Assembly: GCF_001005085.2 (NCBI RefSeq) | Contig: NZ_LBMU02000064.1 | Location: forward strand, 1-45,756 | Length of the DNA: 45,756 nt | From: Streptomyces humi | GTDB lineage: Bacteria > Actinomycetota > Actinomycetes > Streptomycetales > Streptomycetaceae | Direction: 5' to 3' | Shown here: in pieces, positions 32,512-41,156 of the stretch | How positions within the stretch are numbered: the stretch's first letter is position 1 | Layout: every line of letters starts with the position of its first letter | Translations under genes and position numbers: made by a program | The notes under the pieces: generated by a model | Databases searched by the model: none | Told to the model about the DNA's origin: nothing | The model's input: only the letters and a program-made list of their open reading frames with translations

Positions 32512-34833
32512 TCACTTCAGCGCCGGTGGCGCCGCCTCGGGTGACGTACCCCACTCTGACGGGCGCGGGCCGACCGTAAACGCGAGCGACCGCAGGGAGC
32601 GCAGCGAACCGTTCGTCAGATAGGTCCGGCCGTACTCCGATCCGTCGAGCCGGGCGGTCTGAACGTACCGGTCGGCGGCCGAGGTGCCGGGCGCGGTGAC
32701 GGTGAAGCCGCCGCTCGGCCACCAGCGGCGGTCGAGGTGGACGTCGACCCGGTCGAAGACCGGCGTGGAGAGGCCCCAGGTGCCGTAGCCCGGCTGGACG
32801 GGGAAGAGCCCGATGGACGACAGCACGCTCCAGGCGGACATGGTGCCGAGGTCGTCGTTGCCGGTCATCCCGGTCGGGCCGTCGGTGAACAGGGTCAGCG
32901 CCGCGTGCACCACGTCGGTGGTCTTCCAGGGCCGGCCGGTGGAGAGGTAGGCGTACGGGGCGATGAGGTCGGGCTCGTTCATCGGGTTGTAGACGGCCGC
33001 GTTGTAGTACGTGTACGCGTTGCCGTGCACCCACACCTCGCGGGCGGTCCTCGCCGGATCGGCGAGCAGCCTGTCGTAGGCGAAGAAGGAGTCGAGCCGC
33101 CGGTCGGTGGCGTCCTCGCCGCCGATCAGGGAGATCACGCCGGGCAGGTCCTGCGGGACCAGCCACTGGTACTGCCAGGCGGTGCCCTCGTGGAAGCCGA
33201 TGCCGCGGGCCGGGTCGGGGTCGCCGGTGAAGACGCCCTGGGCGTCGCGGGCCCGGAAGAAGCCGGTGGAGGGGTCGAACACGTTGCGGTAGTTCTGCGC
33301 CCGGGTGGCGTAGCGGGCCGCGTCCGCGCCGTGGCCGAGGTCCCGGGCCATCTGGCCGAGCATCGCGTCGGAGAGGGCGTACTCCAGGGTGACGGAGGCA
33401 CCGTGGTCGTAGTCGGAGTCGCCGACCTTGGTGTGCGGACGGCCCTTGAGGTAGGGCGCGAAGCCGTTGGCCAGGTACTCGGCGTTGGCCTCGCGGCCGA
33501 TCCCGGGGTTGGCGGCGGGCGGCACCCCGTCGGCGTTCCTCTTCAGCGCCCGGTAGGCCCGCTCCTCGTACCCCTTGAGCAGGCCCGTCTGGTAGGCCGT
33601 GGTCAGGAAGGGGGTGACCGGGTCGCCGGTCATGATGTTCGTCTCGACCGTGCCGTAGCCCCAGCGCGGCAGCCAGCCGCCCTCCTCGTCGACCTTGAGC
33701 ACCGAGAGGGCCATGTCCCGGGCCTCGCGCGGGGCGAGCAGGGCGAGCAGCTGGGCCTGGGTGCGGTAGGTGTCCCAGAGCGACCAGTTCTGGTAGTAGG
33801 TGAAGCCCCGGGCGCGGTGGATCCGCCGGTCCCAGCCGGTGTACCGGCCGTCGGCGTCCTCGCCGACGTTGGGCGCGAGGAAGCTGCGGTACAGCGACGA
33901 GTAGAAGGTGCGGCGGAGGGTGCGGTCGCCGCCCTGGACGCGGACGTCGGCCAGCCGCCGTTCCCAGGCGTCCCGGGCCTGCTGTCGTACCGTGTCGAAC
34001 GAACGGCCGCCCTCGGCACGCAGATTGGCCTCGGCGCCGGCCGCGTCGACGTACGACAGCGCGGTGGTCGCCTCGACGGTACGGTCCCCTGTGGTGTCGA
34101 AGCGGACGTAGGCGCCGTCCGTTCCGGTGCGGGAGCCGGGGGTGACCGTGGCTCCGTGCCAGGTGCCGTAGGCGCTGAAGGGGCGGCTGAAGCGGGTCAC
34201 CGTGTAGACGGTGTATGGGGCGGTGTCCCGGCAGAAGCCGTGGCCGGTGATCCGGGTGCGGACGGTGTGGTCGTCGAGGATCTCGACCTCGCTGCTCACC
34301 GGTCTGTGCAGCGCCTGTGCCGCGTTGAGCAGGACGTTCGCCTTGCCGGTGGCCGGGAAGGTGTAGCGCTGGACGCCGGTGCGGGTGGTCGCGGTCAGTT
34401 CGGCCCGGACGCCGGAGTCGAGTCCGACGCGGTAGTAGCCGGGGCTCGCCTGCTCGTCGGCGTGGCTGAACCCGGCGGCGTACCTGGCGTAGTCCGTCTG
34501 TGTGACGTCCCCGGTGGTGGGCAGCACGGGCAGGTCGCCCCCGATGGCACAGCCCACGCCCGAGAGGTGGACCAGCGAGAAGCCGCGGATCCGGTGCTGG
34601 GAGTAGTCGTAGCCGGTGCTGTGCCCGGTGTCCGGGGAGAGCTGCACCATGCCGAAGGGCACGGCCGCGCCGGGGAAGGTGTTGCCCTCGTCCTGGCTGC
34701 CGATGAAGGGGTTCACCAGGTCGGCGAGGTGGCCGTCGGCCGGATCGACGGCCCCTGCGGCGGGGGCGCTGAACAGCGCGGACGCTGTCAGCACCCCGGC
34801 GAGGCACAGCCGTGTGCGCCGGGTCCCTCTCAT
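32512..34833 (-). CDS. GH92 alpha-mannosidase, secreted
   Basis: A 773-residue Ca2+-dependent inverting exo-alpha-mannosidase, most often alpha-1,2-specific. The signal peptide (TRLCLAGVLTASALFSAPAAGA) is followed at once by the family N-terminus DLVNPFIGSQDEGNTFPGA. Further motifs are the WDTYR region near residue 350, GFHEGTAWQYQWL, and the family signature TGNDDLGTMSAW starting at 657. It would trim mannose from high-mannose or yeast-type glycans outside the cell, and its job complements the GH85/GH38/GH5 operon 14 kb away. The ATG at 34833 has GGAGGT eight bases before it, within the loop of a 7-bp inverted repeat. Confidence 0.93.
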   Translation of the reverse strand: MRGTRRTRLCLAGVLTASALFSAPAAGAVDPADGHLADLVNPFIGSQDEGNTFPGAAVPFGMVQLSPDTGHSTGYDYSQHRIRGFSLVHLSGVGCAIGGDLPVLPTTGDVTQTDYARYAAGFSHADEQASPGYYRVGLDSGVRAELTATTRTGVQRYTFPATGKANVLLNAAQALHRPVSSEVEILDDHTVRTRITGHGFCRDTAPYTVYTVTRFSRPFSAYGTWHGATVTPGSRTGTDGAYVRFDTTGDRTVEATTALSYVDAAGAEANLRAEGGRSFDTVRQQARDAWERRLADVRVQGGDRTLRRTFYSSLYRSFLAPNVGEDADGRYTGWDRRIHRARGFTYYQNWSLWDTYRTQAQLLALLAPREARDMALSVLKVDEEGGWLPRWGYGTVETNIMTGDPVTPFLTTAYQTGLLKGYEERAYRALKRNADGVPPAANPGIGREANAEYLANGFAPYLKGRPHTKVGDSDYDHGASVTLEYALSDAMLGQMARDLGHGADAARYATRAQNYRNVFDPSTGFFRARDAQGVFTGDPDPARGIGFHEGTAWQYQWLVPQDLPGVISLIGGEDATDRRLDSFFAYDRLLADPARTAREVWVHGNAYTYYNAAVYNPMNEPDLIAPYAYLSTGRPWKTTDVVHAALTLFTDGPTGMTGNDDLGTMSAWSVLSSIGLFPVQPGYGTWGLSTPVFDRVDVHLDRRWWPSGGFTVTAPGTSAADRYVQTARLDGSEYGRTYLTNGSLRSLRSLAFTVGPRPSEWGTSPEAAPPALK

Positions 34834-34858
34834 GTCGATGACCTCCGAAGTTCGACAT
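34832..34858 (-). promoter_or_regulatory. Inverted repeat around the GH92 ribosome site
   Basis: ATGTCGA (34832-34838) and TCGACAT (34852-34858) form a 7-bp dyad separated by 13 bases that contain the GGAGGT site. The start codon ATG is partly in one arm. It could be an operator or an mRNA hairpin. Confidence 0.4.
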
Positions 34859-34938
34859 CGCTGTCTGCATCGTGAGGGGGAAAGGCGGTAAAGCCCGGCA
34901 AATAGGGGTTTTCACTTCCGGCGCGTCGCATACGAGTT

Positions 34939-34967
34939 GGGCCCGGCGCGCGAACGGCGCCGGGCCC
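34939..34967 (-). terminator. Terminator of glgC
   Basis: GGGCCCGGCGC (34939-34949) and GCGCCGGGCCC (34957-34967) form a perfect 11-bp stem with a 7-base loop, 15 bases after the glgC stop codon. Confidence 0.75.
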
Positions 34968-34982
34968 GTGACGGGTCCGGGG

Positions 34983-36203
34983 CTACGGGACCAGCTGCCC
35001 CTTCCCGAGGGCGATGACCCCGTTCTTGGAGACGGTGTACAGCTCGGTGTCCCGGTCGGGGTTGACGCCTATCGTGGCGCCCGGCGGGACCTCGACGTTC
35101 TTGTCGAGGACCGCGCCGCGCACCACCGCGCCCCGGCCCACCACCACGTTGTCGTGCAGTATCGACCCCTGGACCACCGCTCCAGGGTCCACGCGCACGC
35201 CCGGTGACAGCACGGACCGGGTGACCTGGCCGCGGATCAGGCAGCCCGCGCTGATGATGGACTCGCTCGCCATCCCGCCGGCGTTGAAACGGGCCGGGGA
35301 GAGCTGGTTGGAGTGGGTGTAGATGGGCCAGTTGCGGTTGAAGAGGTTGAAGGCCGGCCGCTCGGCGATCAGGTCCATATGGGCGTCGTAGTACGCGTCG
35401 AGCGTGCCGACGTCCCGCCAGTAGCCGCGGTCGCGGCTGGTCTCGCCGGGGACGTGGTTGGTGCCGAAGTCGTAGAGCTGGGCCTCGCCGCGGGCGGTGA
35501 GCTGCGGCAGGATCGAGCCGCCCATGTCGTGCACCGAGTGGTCGTCCTCGGCGTCCCGGTGCAGTGACTCGATCAGCGCCTTGGTGGTGAAGACGTAGTT
35601 GCCCATGGAGGCGAACACGGTGTCCGGGGCGCCCGGCAGTCCGGGCGGGTCGGCGGGCTTCTCCAGGAAGGTCTCTATCGTCTGGCCGTCCGAGCCGGGC
35701 GTGATCACCCCGAACGACGAGGACTCGGCGCGCGGGACGCGGATGCCGGCGACCGTGACCCCGGCGCCGCCCTCGATGTGCTGCTGGAGCATCTGCCGGG
35801 GGTCCATGCGGTAGACGTGGTCGGCGCCGAACACCGCGACGTACTCGGGCTGTTCGTCGTTGACGAGGTTCAGCGACTGGAGGAGGGCGTCGGCGCTGCC
35901 CAGGTACCAGCGCGGGCCCAGCCGCTGCTGTGCCGGGACCGGCGTGACGTAGTTGCCGAGCAGGCTGGACATCCGCCAGGTGGTGGTGATGTGCCGGTCC
36001 AGCGAGTGCGACTTGTACTGGGTCAGCACGCAGATGCGCAGCACGTCCGCGTTGACCAGGTTGGACAGGACGAAGTCGACCAGGCGGTACGTCCCGCCGA
36101 AGGTGACAGCTGGTTTGGCCCGGTCCGCGGTCAGCGGCATCAGGCGTTTGCCCTCCCCGCCGGCCAGCACGATGCCGAGTACCGAAGGTCCACCACGACG
36201 CAT
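34983..36203 (-). CDS. glgC: Glucose-1-phosphate adenylyltransferase (ADP-glucose pyrophosphorylase)
   Basis: Makes ADP-glucose from glucose 1-phosphate and ATP, the donor for glycogen and the GlgE route. The 406-residue length is normal. Motifs: LGIVLAGGEGKRLMPLTADRAKP (nucleotidyl loop), VFGADHVYRMD (metal Asp), GSADAL and FLEKP for glucose phosphate, and a left-handed beta-helix C-terminus. I start at ATG 36203 (MRRGGPS) after GGGGAG; an ATG/GTG extension to 36248 is not supported. It lies 135 bp downstream of glgA on the same strand. Confidence 0.96.
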   Translation of the reverse strand: MRRGGPSVLGIVLAGGEGKRLMPLTADRAKPAVTFGGTYRLVDFVLSNLVNADVLRICVLTQYKSHSLDRHITTTWRMSSLLGNYVTPVPAQQRLGPRWYLGSADALLQSLNLVNDEQPEYVAVFGADHVYRMDPRQMLQQHIEGGAGVTVAGIRVPRAESSSFGVITPGSDGQTIETFLEKPADPPGLPGAPDTVFASMGNYVFTTKALIESLHRDAEDDHSVHDMGGSILPQLTARGEAQLYDFGTNHVPGETSRDRGYWRDVGTLDAYYDAHMDLIAERPAFNLFNRNWPIYTHSNQLSPARFNAGGMASESIISAGCLIRGQVTRSVLSPGVRVDPGAVVQGSILHDNVVVGRGAVVRGAVLDKNVEVPPGATIGVNPDRDTELYTVSKNGVIALGKGQLVP

Positions 36204-36338
36204 GGCCGCTCCCCTCACCCTGGTGCTCCATGCCTGCCCTGGGAGCACATCCGCTAAGCCTGCACCGGGATCACGTCGAACAGGCGGCCTGTTCGTTACG
36301 GCTGTTCGAGGATCTCCTGGCCCCGACGCCCCTGGCCG

Positions 36339-37490
36339 TCACGTCTGTTTCAGGATCTCCTCGTAGAGCCGGACCGTACGCCGGGCCACCGCGTCCCAGC
36401 CGAACTCGCCCACCGCGCGCTCCCGTCCGGCCTCACCCATCCGCCGGGCCGTCGCCGGATCGCCGACCACCGTGTCCAGCGCCCGCGCCAGGCCCGTCTC
36501 GAAGTCGTCGTCGAGGTCGACCAGCAGGCCGGTCGTGCCGTCCTCGACGACCTCGGGGATGCCGCCGACCCGGGACGCCACGACGGGCGTGCCGCACGCC
36601 ATGGCCTCCAGGTTGACGATGCCGAGCGGCTCGTACACCGAGGGGCAGACGAACACCGCCGCGTGGGTGAGCAGTTGGATGACGTCGGCGCGCGGCAGCA
36701 TCTGCGGGATCCAGTGCACGCCCTCGCGGACCCGGCTCAGCTCCTCGAAGAGGTCCCGGAACTCCCGGTCGATCTCGGGGGTGTCGGGCGCTCCGGCACA
36801 GAGCACGACCTGTGCAGCGGGGTCGATGTCGCGGGCGGCGCGCAGCAGATGGGGCACGCCCTTCTGCCGGGTGATCCGGCCGACGAACAGCACGTAGGGG
36901 CGGCCGGGGTCGATGCCGTGGCGGGCGAGGACGTCGGTCGAGCCGTCCGGCCGGTACAGGGCGGTGTCGATGCCGTTGTGCACGACATGGACCCGGGCCG
37001 GGTCCAAGGCCGGGTAGCAGGTGAGGATGTCCTCCCGCATCGCCCCGGAGACGGCGATCACCGCGTCGGCGGCCTCCACGGCGCTCCGCTCGGCCCAGCT
37101 GGACAGGGCGTATCCGCCGCCGAGCTGCTCGGCCTTCCAGGGGCGCAGCGGCTCCAGCGAGTGCGCGGTCACCACGTGCGGGACGCCGTACAGCATCTTG
37201 GCCACGTGCCCGGCGAGGTTGGCGTACCAGGTGTGGGAGTGGACGAGTTCGCGGCCGTCCAGTCCCGCGGCCATGGCGAGGTCCACGGAGAAGGTGCGCA
37301 GCGCGTCGTTGGCGGTGTCCAGGGCGGGCCAGGGGCGGTGCCGGACGACGCCGTCCCCGCGGCCCTCGCCCCAGCAGTGCACCTCCAGGTCGACCAGGGG
37401 CCGCAACTCCCGGGCGAGGAACTCCACATGAACACCAGCACCGCCGTACACGTCCGGGGGGTACTCCCGGGTCAGCAGTCCGACTCGCAC
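36339..37490 (-). CDS. glgA: GT4 glycogen synthase / maltose-1-phosphate synthase (actinobacterial GlgA/GlgM)
   Basis: A 383-residue GT-B enzyme using ADP-glucose. In mycobacteria the orthologue (Rv1212c) makes maltose 1-phosphate for GlgE, and the same is likely here. Motifs: MRVGLLTREYPPDVYGGAGVHV-type N-terminus, VGRITRQKG, and the C-terminal EPLGIVNLEAMACGTPVVAS donor site. I chose GTG 37490, with GAGGGG just upstream and a length equal to homologues. Longer frames to 37577 only add an unconserved stretch. It sits 38 bp after the FhuF-like gene. Confidence 0.93.
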   Translation of the reverse strand: MRVGLLTREYPPDVYGGAGVHVEFLARELRPLVDLEVHCWGEGRGDGVVRHRPWPALDTANDALRTFSVDLAMAAGLDGRELVHSHTWYANLAGHVAKMLYGVPHVVTAHSLEPLRPWKAEQLGGGYALSSWAERSAVEAADAVIAVSGAMREDILTCYPALDPARVHVVHNGIDTALYRPDGSTDVLARHGIDPGRPYVLFVGRITRQKGVPHLLRAARDIDPAAQVVLCAGAPDTPEIDREFRDLFEELSRVREGVHWIPQMLPRADVIQLLTHAAVFVCPSVYEPLGIVNLEAMACGTPVVASRVGGIPEVVEDGTTGLLVDLDDDFETGLARALDTVVGDPATARRMGEAGRERAVGEFGWDAVARRTVRLYEEILKQT

Positions 37491-37528
37491 CCGCAACCCC
37501 TCGCTCTCCACGGCCGGTTGGTCCATGG

Positions 37529-38347
37529 TCACCCAGAAGCGGCGCGCGGGGAAGAGCGCGGTGGTTGTGTAAAACAACAGTCACCGCAGATCCCGCCGCC
37601 GGGTACCCGGTAGTAGAGACAGCAGCTGCGGCGGCGGAAGGCCGGCCCGGCGCGGGTGCCGGTGGCGCTCAGCCGGGGGTGCGCGAACAGGGCGGCGGTG
37701 AGGGCGCGGGTCCGGCGGGCGGCGCCCGGCTCGCCGTGGGCGCGTGCCCAGCGGTCCAGTTCGCGGGCGGCTCCGGCCAGCGCCGAGCCCGCGTTGCCCC
37801 ACAGCAGGCCGGCGGCGACGCCGTAGCGGGCGCGCAGGGCCGCCGCCAGGGGTTCGAGGTGGCCGTGCACGACGGCTTCCGCGAGCGCGGCCGGGCCGGT
37901 GGCGCCGGGCAGCGGGCGCACCCGGGTGAGCCAGAGGTCGTCGGGGGCGGCGGCGTGGGTGTCCCAGCGGAGCAGCCGGGGGTCCAGGTCGGGGAGGCGG
38001 CCGTACCGGGCGGCGCAGCCGAGGGCGACGGACCAGAGCCGGGCGGCCAGCGCCTGCTGGGCGACGGAGGCGGCGACCCGGGGCTCGGGGACCCGTAGAC
38101 GCTTCCCGACCGTCTCGACCCGGCAAGCGATGACATCGCGATGAACATCCGATGTGGTTGTCTCGTACGCCTTCGCCAGGGTCGGCAGCGCGCCGGCCCG
38201 CGCCGCCCCCGCGGCTTCGGCCGCCGGCCGGGCCGTCCGCAGGACGAAGAAGCCGCCGAGCGGCCGGAGCGCGGCGAGATCGGGGTCCAGGTCCACGAAC
38301 AGCAGTAGTACCAGGCCTCTTGGCGCCCCGGCTGCCCGGCCCTCCAC
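37529..38347 (-). CDS. FhuF-like (2Fe-2S) protein
   Basis: A 272-residue protein ending with the FhuF-type cluster motif C-C-x10-C-x2-C: Cys242, Cys243, Cys254 and Cys257 (SCCLYYRVPGGGICGDC). FhuF proteins reduce ferric siderophores in the cytoplasm. Members in Streptomyces are often annotated only as (2Fe-2S)-binding. The rest is Ala/Leu/Arg-rich, with no membrane segment apart from a short LVLLLF near the start. The start is uncertain: GTG 38347 gives this length, and GTG 38296 would drop 17 residues; neither has a good ribosome site. Iron role inferred from the motif only. Confidence 0.83.
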   Translation of the reverse strand: MEGRAAGAPRGLVLLLFVDLDPDLAALRPLGGFFVLRTARPAAEAAGAARAGALPTLAKAYETTTSDVHRDVIACRVETVGKRLRVPEPRVAASVAQQALAARLWSVALGCAARYGRLPDLDPRLLRWDTHAAAPDDLWLTRVRPLPGATGPAALAEAVVHGHLEPLAAALRARYGVAAGLLWGNAGSALAGAARELDRWARAHGEPGAARRTRALTAALFAHPRLSATGTRAGPAFRRRSCCLYYRVPGGGICGDCCFTQPPRSSPRAASG

Positions 38348-38524
38348 CCCGCGTCACCCACCCTGGGGATGATCGGGACCCGTTCCTACTCCATCGGCAG
38401 TACGACGCATTGGGTGCTCAGGTACGACGACGGGAAGCAGCCGGGCGGGCAGAGTGTTGCTCATGGAAGCCGACCGATCACCGCGCGGGACCGAGAGACC
38501 GCGCCCGACGCAGAGGAGCCGTGG

Positions 38525-39916
38525 ATGAGCGCCCTCGCGTTGTCCGTGTTGCTTTCCTTCGTCTCCGCCGTCGCCTACGCGGGCGGAGCGATCGTGCAGG
38601 AGCAGGTGGCGGTCTCCTCCCCCGGCGAGCAGTACGCGCCGCTGCGCCGTCCGGGCTGGTGGGGCGCGATGGCGCTCAACGGCCTCGGCGGCCTGCTGCA
38701 CGTCGTCGCACTGGCCTGCGGCCCGCTGAGCCTGGTCCAGCCGCTGGGAGCGCTCACCATCGTGTTCGCGCTGCCCATGGCGGCCCTGTTCGTCGGCCGC
38801 AGGGCGGGTGCCACCGCCTGGCGGGGCGCGATCATGGCCACCGTGGGTCTGGCCGGGCTGCTCTCCCTGGTCGGCTCCTCCGACTCGCACGCCCTCGACT
38901 CCGCCGGACGGATCGCGGTCGCGCTGGTCACCGGCGGTGCGGTCGTCGCGCTGATGATCGCGGGCCGGGCCGCGCACCGGCACCCCGCGGTGCGCAGCGT
39001 GCTGCTCGCCACGGCGTCCGGCATAGCCTTCGGCATGTCCTCGGTGTTCACCAAGGTCGTGGCGATCGACTGGGACGGCGGGATCGCGCCGGCCGACCTG
39101 ATCTGGCTCGGCGTGATCGGCGCCTACGCCGTGGCGGGCGTCATGATCTCCCAGGCGTCCTACCGCGGCGCCGGCCTCGCCGCGCCGCTGGCCACGCTGA
39201 CGGTGGTCAACCCCGTACTGGCCGCCGCGGTCGGCATCACGATGTTCGGCGAGGCGTTCCGTTACGGCGCGACCGGCACGCTGCTGGCCCTGGGCTGCGC
39301 GGTGGTGGCGGCGGGCGGCCTGATCCTGCTGACGACGGAACGCATCGAGGGCACCCCGCACCCGGCCCCGGAGACAGCGGCCTCTACGGCCTCCCCCGAA
39401 CCCCTGGTCGAGGCGCTGGTGGAACTGGCGGAGACGGTCCTGCCGCAGCAGGCGGCCCCGGCCTCCGCGGGCCTGGCGGACCCCGGCCTGGCGGACGCGG
39501 GCCTGGCGGACGCGGGCCGAGTGGCGGCGGGCCCGGCGGGCGCCGCGGGCAAGCCGGTGCGGACCGGTTCGGCGGGTGTCCGGTTCGCGGACGGCGGCCT
39601 CGTGGGGATTCCGGCGCCCGGCGGGGAGCCGGCTTCGGCCGGTCTCACAGGAGCGCGGGCGGCCGGGGGCGACCTCGCCGGTGCCTGGCCGGCCGCGGAG
39701 GCCGGACTCGTGGGCGGCCCACCGGTGACGGAGGCCCCCGGGGCGGGCGAAGGGCCGCCGCCGGCCGGTGCTTTCCCCGGCGGCGACGGCGCGACGGGCA
39801 CCGCGGCGGTCTCGATGCCGCAGCAGCGCACGGCCTCCAAGGCAGACGTGGCCGACGTCCTGCTGCCCGCCGCCGACTTCGTGCTGGACCGGCACCGTAC
39901 GCGGGTCAGATCCTGA
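38525..39916 (+). CDS. DMT/NIPA-like membrane transporter with disordered C-tail
   Basis: A 463-residue protein. The first 275 residues hold about nine to ten membrane segments of the drug/metabolite transporter type with an internal repeat (YAGGAIVQEQVAV early, GMSSVFTKVVAIDW later). The last 185 residues are a low-complexity Ala/Gly/Pro tail with GLADAG repeats. The ATG at 38525 has GAGGAG six bases before it. The in-frame stretch from 38369 has no ribosome site and is not included. Its stop lies inside the convergent Rpf/M23 gene (11-bp overlap). The substrate is unknown; NIPA relatives move Mg2+. Confidence 0.86.
   Translation: MSALALSVLLSFVSAVAYAGGAIVQEQVAVSSPGEQYAPLRRPGWWGAMALNGLGGLLHVVALACGPLSLVQPLGALTIVFALPMAALFVGRRAGATAWRGAIMATVGLAGLLSLVGSSDSHALDSAGRIAVALVTGGAVVALMIAGRAAHRHPAVRSVLLATASGIAFGMSSVFTKVVAIDWDGGIAPADLIWLGVIGAYAVAGVMISQASYRGAGLAAPLATLTVVNPVLAAAVGITMFGEAFRYGATGTLLALGCAVVAAGGLILLTTERIEGTPHPAPETAASTASPEPLVEALVELAETVLPQQAAPASAGLADPGLADAGLADAGRVAAGPAGAAGKPVRTGSAGVRFADGGLVGIPAPGGEPASAGLTGARAAGGDLAGAWPAAEAGLVGGPPVTEAPGAGEGPPPAGAFPGGDGATGTAAVSMPQQRTASKADVADVLLPAADFVLDRHRTRVRS
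39467..39511 (+). repeat. 15-bp x3 tandem repeat in the DMT tail
   Basis: Three in-frame copies of a GCGGGCCTGGCGGAC-like unit (39467, 39482, 39497) encode the repeated Gly-Leu-Ala-Asp pattern. It is likely to vary in copy number between strains. Confidence 0.85.
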
Positions 39917-41156
39917 CGCCGCCGGCCCGCAGATAGGCGAGCGGGTCGATGTCCGAGCCGAACCCGGGCCCCGTCCGCACCTCGAAGTGCAGATGCGGGC
40001 CCGTGACGTTCCCGGTGGCGCCCGAGCGGCCGATCCGCTGGCCCGTGGACACGCTCTGCCCGGCCCGCACCGAGATCGCCGACAGATGGCCGTACTGCGT
40101 GTAGCGGCCGTCGGCGTGCCGGATCACCACCTGGTAGCCGTACGAGCCGCCCCAGCCGGCCGTGACGACCTGACCGGCCTCGACCGCCTTGACGGAGGAA
40201 CCGGTGGGCGCGAGGAAGTCGACGCCGGTGTGGTAGCCCTTCGACCAGTGCGAGCCGGACGCGTGGTACGCCGTGCCGATCGGGGCGTCGACCGGGGCCA
40301 CGAGCGAGTGTGCGTGCCCGGTGTGGGTGGAGGCCTTCTTCGTGCCAGCCTTCGTCCCGGCCTTGGTCCCCGCCTTCGACCCGGTTCCGGTACCGGTCCG
40401 GGTCCGGCTCTTCGTCTCGGGCTTCGCCTTGGTCTTCGGCTTCGCCTCGGTCTTCCCGGCCGCGGGCTCCGCCTTGGCCGCCCGGCCCGTCAGGCTCAGC
40501 CGCTGACCCGGCAGGATCAGGTCGGGATCGGCGCCGACCGTCGCGCGGTTCGCGGCGTACAGCCGGTGCCAGCCCCCGGTGACGTCGTGATCGTCGGCGA
40601 TCCCGGAGAGCGTGTCGCCGCGCACCACCGTGTACATCTCGGCCTTGCCGGCCCGCGACTGCGGCGTGGTGTGGGGCTGCACATCCCGTACAGAGCTCTT
40701 GGCGGGCCGCGTCCGGGCGCCGTCGGTGTGCGTGCTCCCGGTGTGCGTGCTCCCCGTGTGCACGTCGGGGCTGCCGCCGCCGCGGGTGAGCCCGCCCCGC
40801 ACCGAGCAGACCGGCCAGGCGCCCGGCCCCTGCCCGTCGAGGACCTTCTCCGCGACGGCTATCTGCTGGTCCCTGGTGGCGAGGTCGGCCCGCGGCGCGT
40901 ACCTGGTGCCGCCGTAGGCCTCCCATGTGGACTGGGTGAACTGGAGCCCGCCGTAGTAGCCGTTGCCTGTGTTGATGTGCCAGTCACCGCTGGACTCGCA
41001 GGCGGCGACCTTCTCCCAGGTGGACACGGAGGCCGCTTCGGCGCTCCCCGCGGCGGCGAGCGGGATCGCCAGCCCGGCGCCGCCCGCCGTGACGGTGAGC
41101 GAGGCGCGGTTGATCCTGTTCGGCTGGTACCGGCGGTGCCGGCCGCGTTCGGCCAT
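39906..41156 (-). CDS. Rpf-LysM-M23 cell-wall hydrolase, secreted
   Basis: A 416-residue exported protein with three units. Residues 45-120 are a resuscitation-promoting-factor transglycosylase-like domain, with Glu54 in AACESSGDWH and GYYGGLQF. Residues about 170-225 are a LysM module (YTVVRGDTLSGIA). A Lys/Thr/Gly linker with HTGST and AGTK repeats follows. The C-terminal 120 residues are an M23 endopeptidase (YHTGVDFLAPTG with His and Asp, and GPHLHFEV). It would cut both glycan strands and cross-links of peptidoglycan. The ATG at 41156 has GAGGGG eight bases before. An internal hydrophobic stretch (ASLTVTAGGAGLAIPLAAAG) serves as signal peptide. Confidence 0.93.
   Translation of the reverse strand: MAERGRHRRYQPNRINRASLTVTAGGAGLAIPLAAAGSAEAASVSTWEKVAACESSGDWHINTGNGYYGGLQFTQSTWEAYGGTRYAPRADLATRDQQIAVAEKVLDGQGPGAWPVCSVRGGLTRGGGSPDVHTGSTHTGSTHTDGARTRPAKSSVRDVQPHTTPQSRAGKAEMYTVVRGDTLSGIADDHDVTGGWHRLYAANRATVGADPDLILPGQRLSLTGRAAKAEPAAGKTEAKPKTKAKPETKSRTRTGTGTGSKAGTKAGTKAGTKKASTHTGHAHSLVAPVDAPIGTAYHASGSHWSKGYHTGVDFLAPTGSSVKAVEAGQVVTAGWGGSYGYQVVIRHADGRYTQYGHLSAISVRAGQSVSTGQRIGRSGATGNVTGPHLHFEVRTGPGFGSDIDPLAYLRAGGVRI

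Noticed and set aside
38369..38524. N-terminal extension of the DMT permease
   Set aside because: In frame but hydrophilic, without a ribosome site. The ATG at 38525 has GAGGAG and opens directly with a membrane segment.
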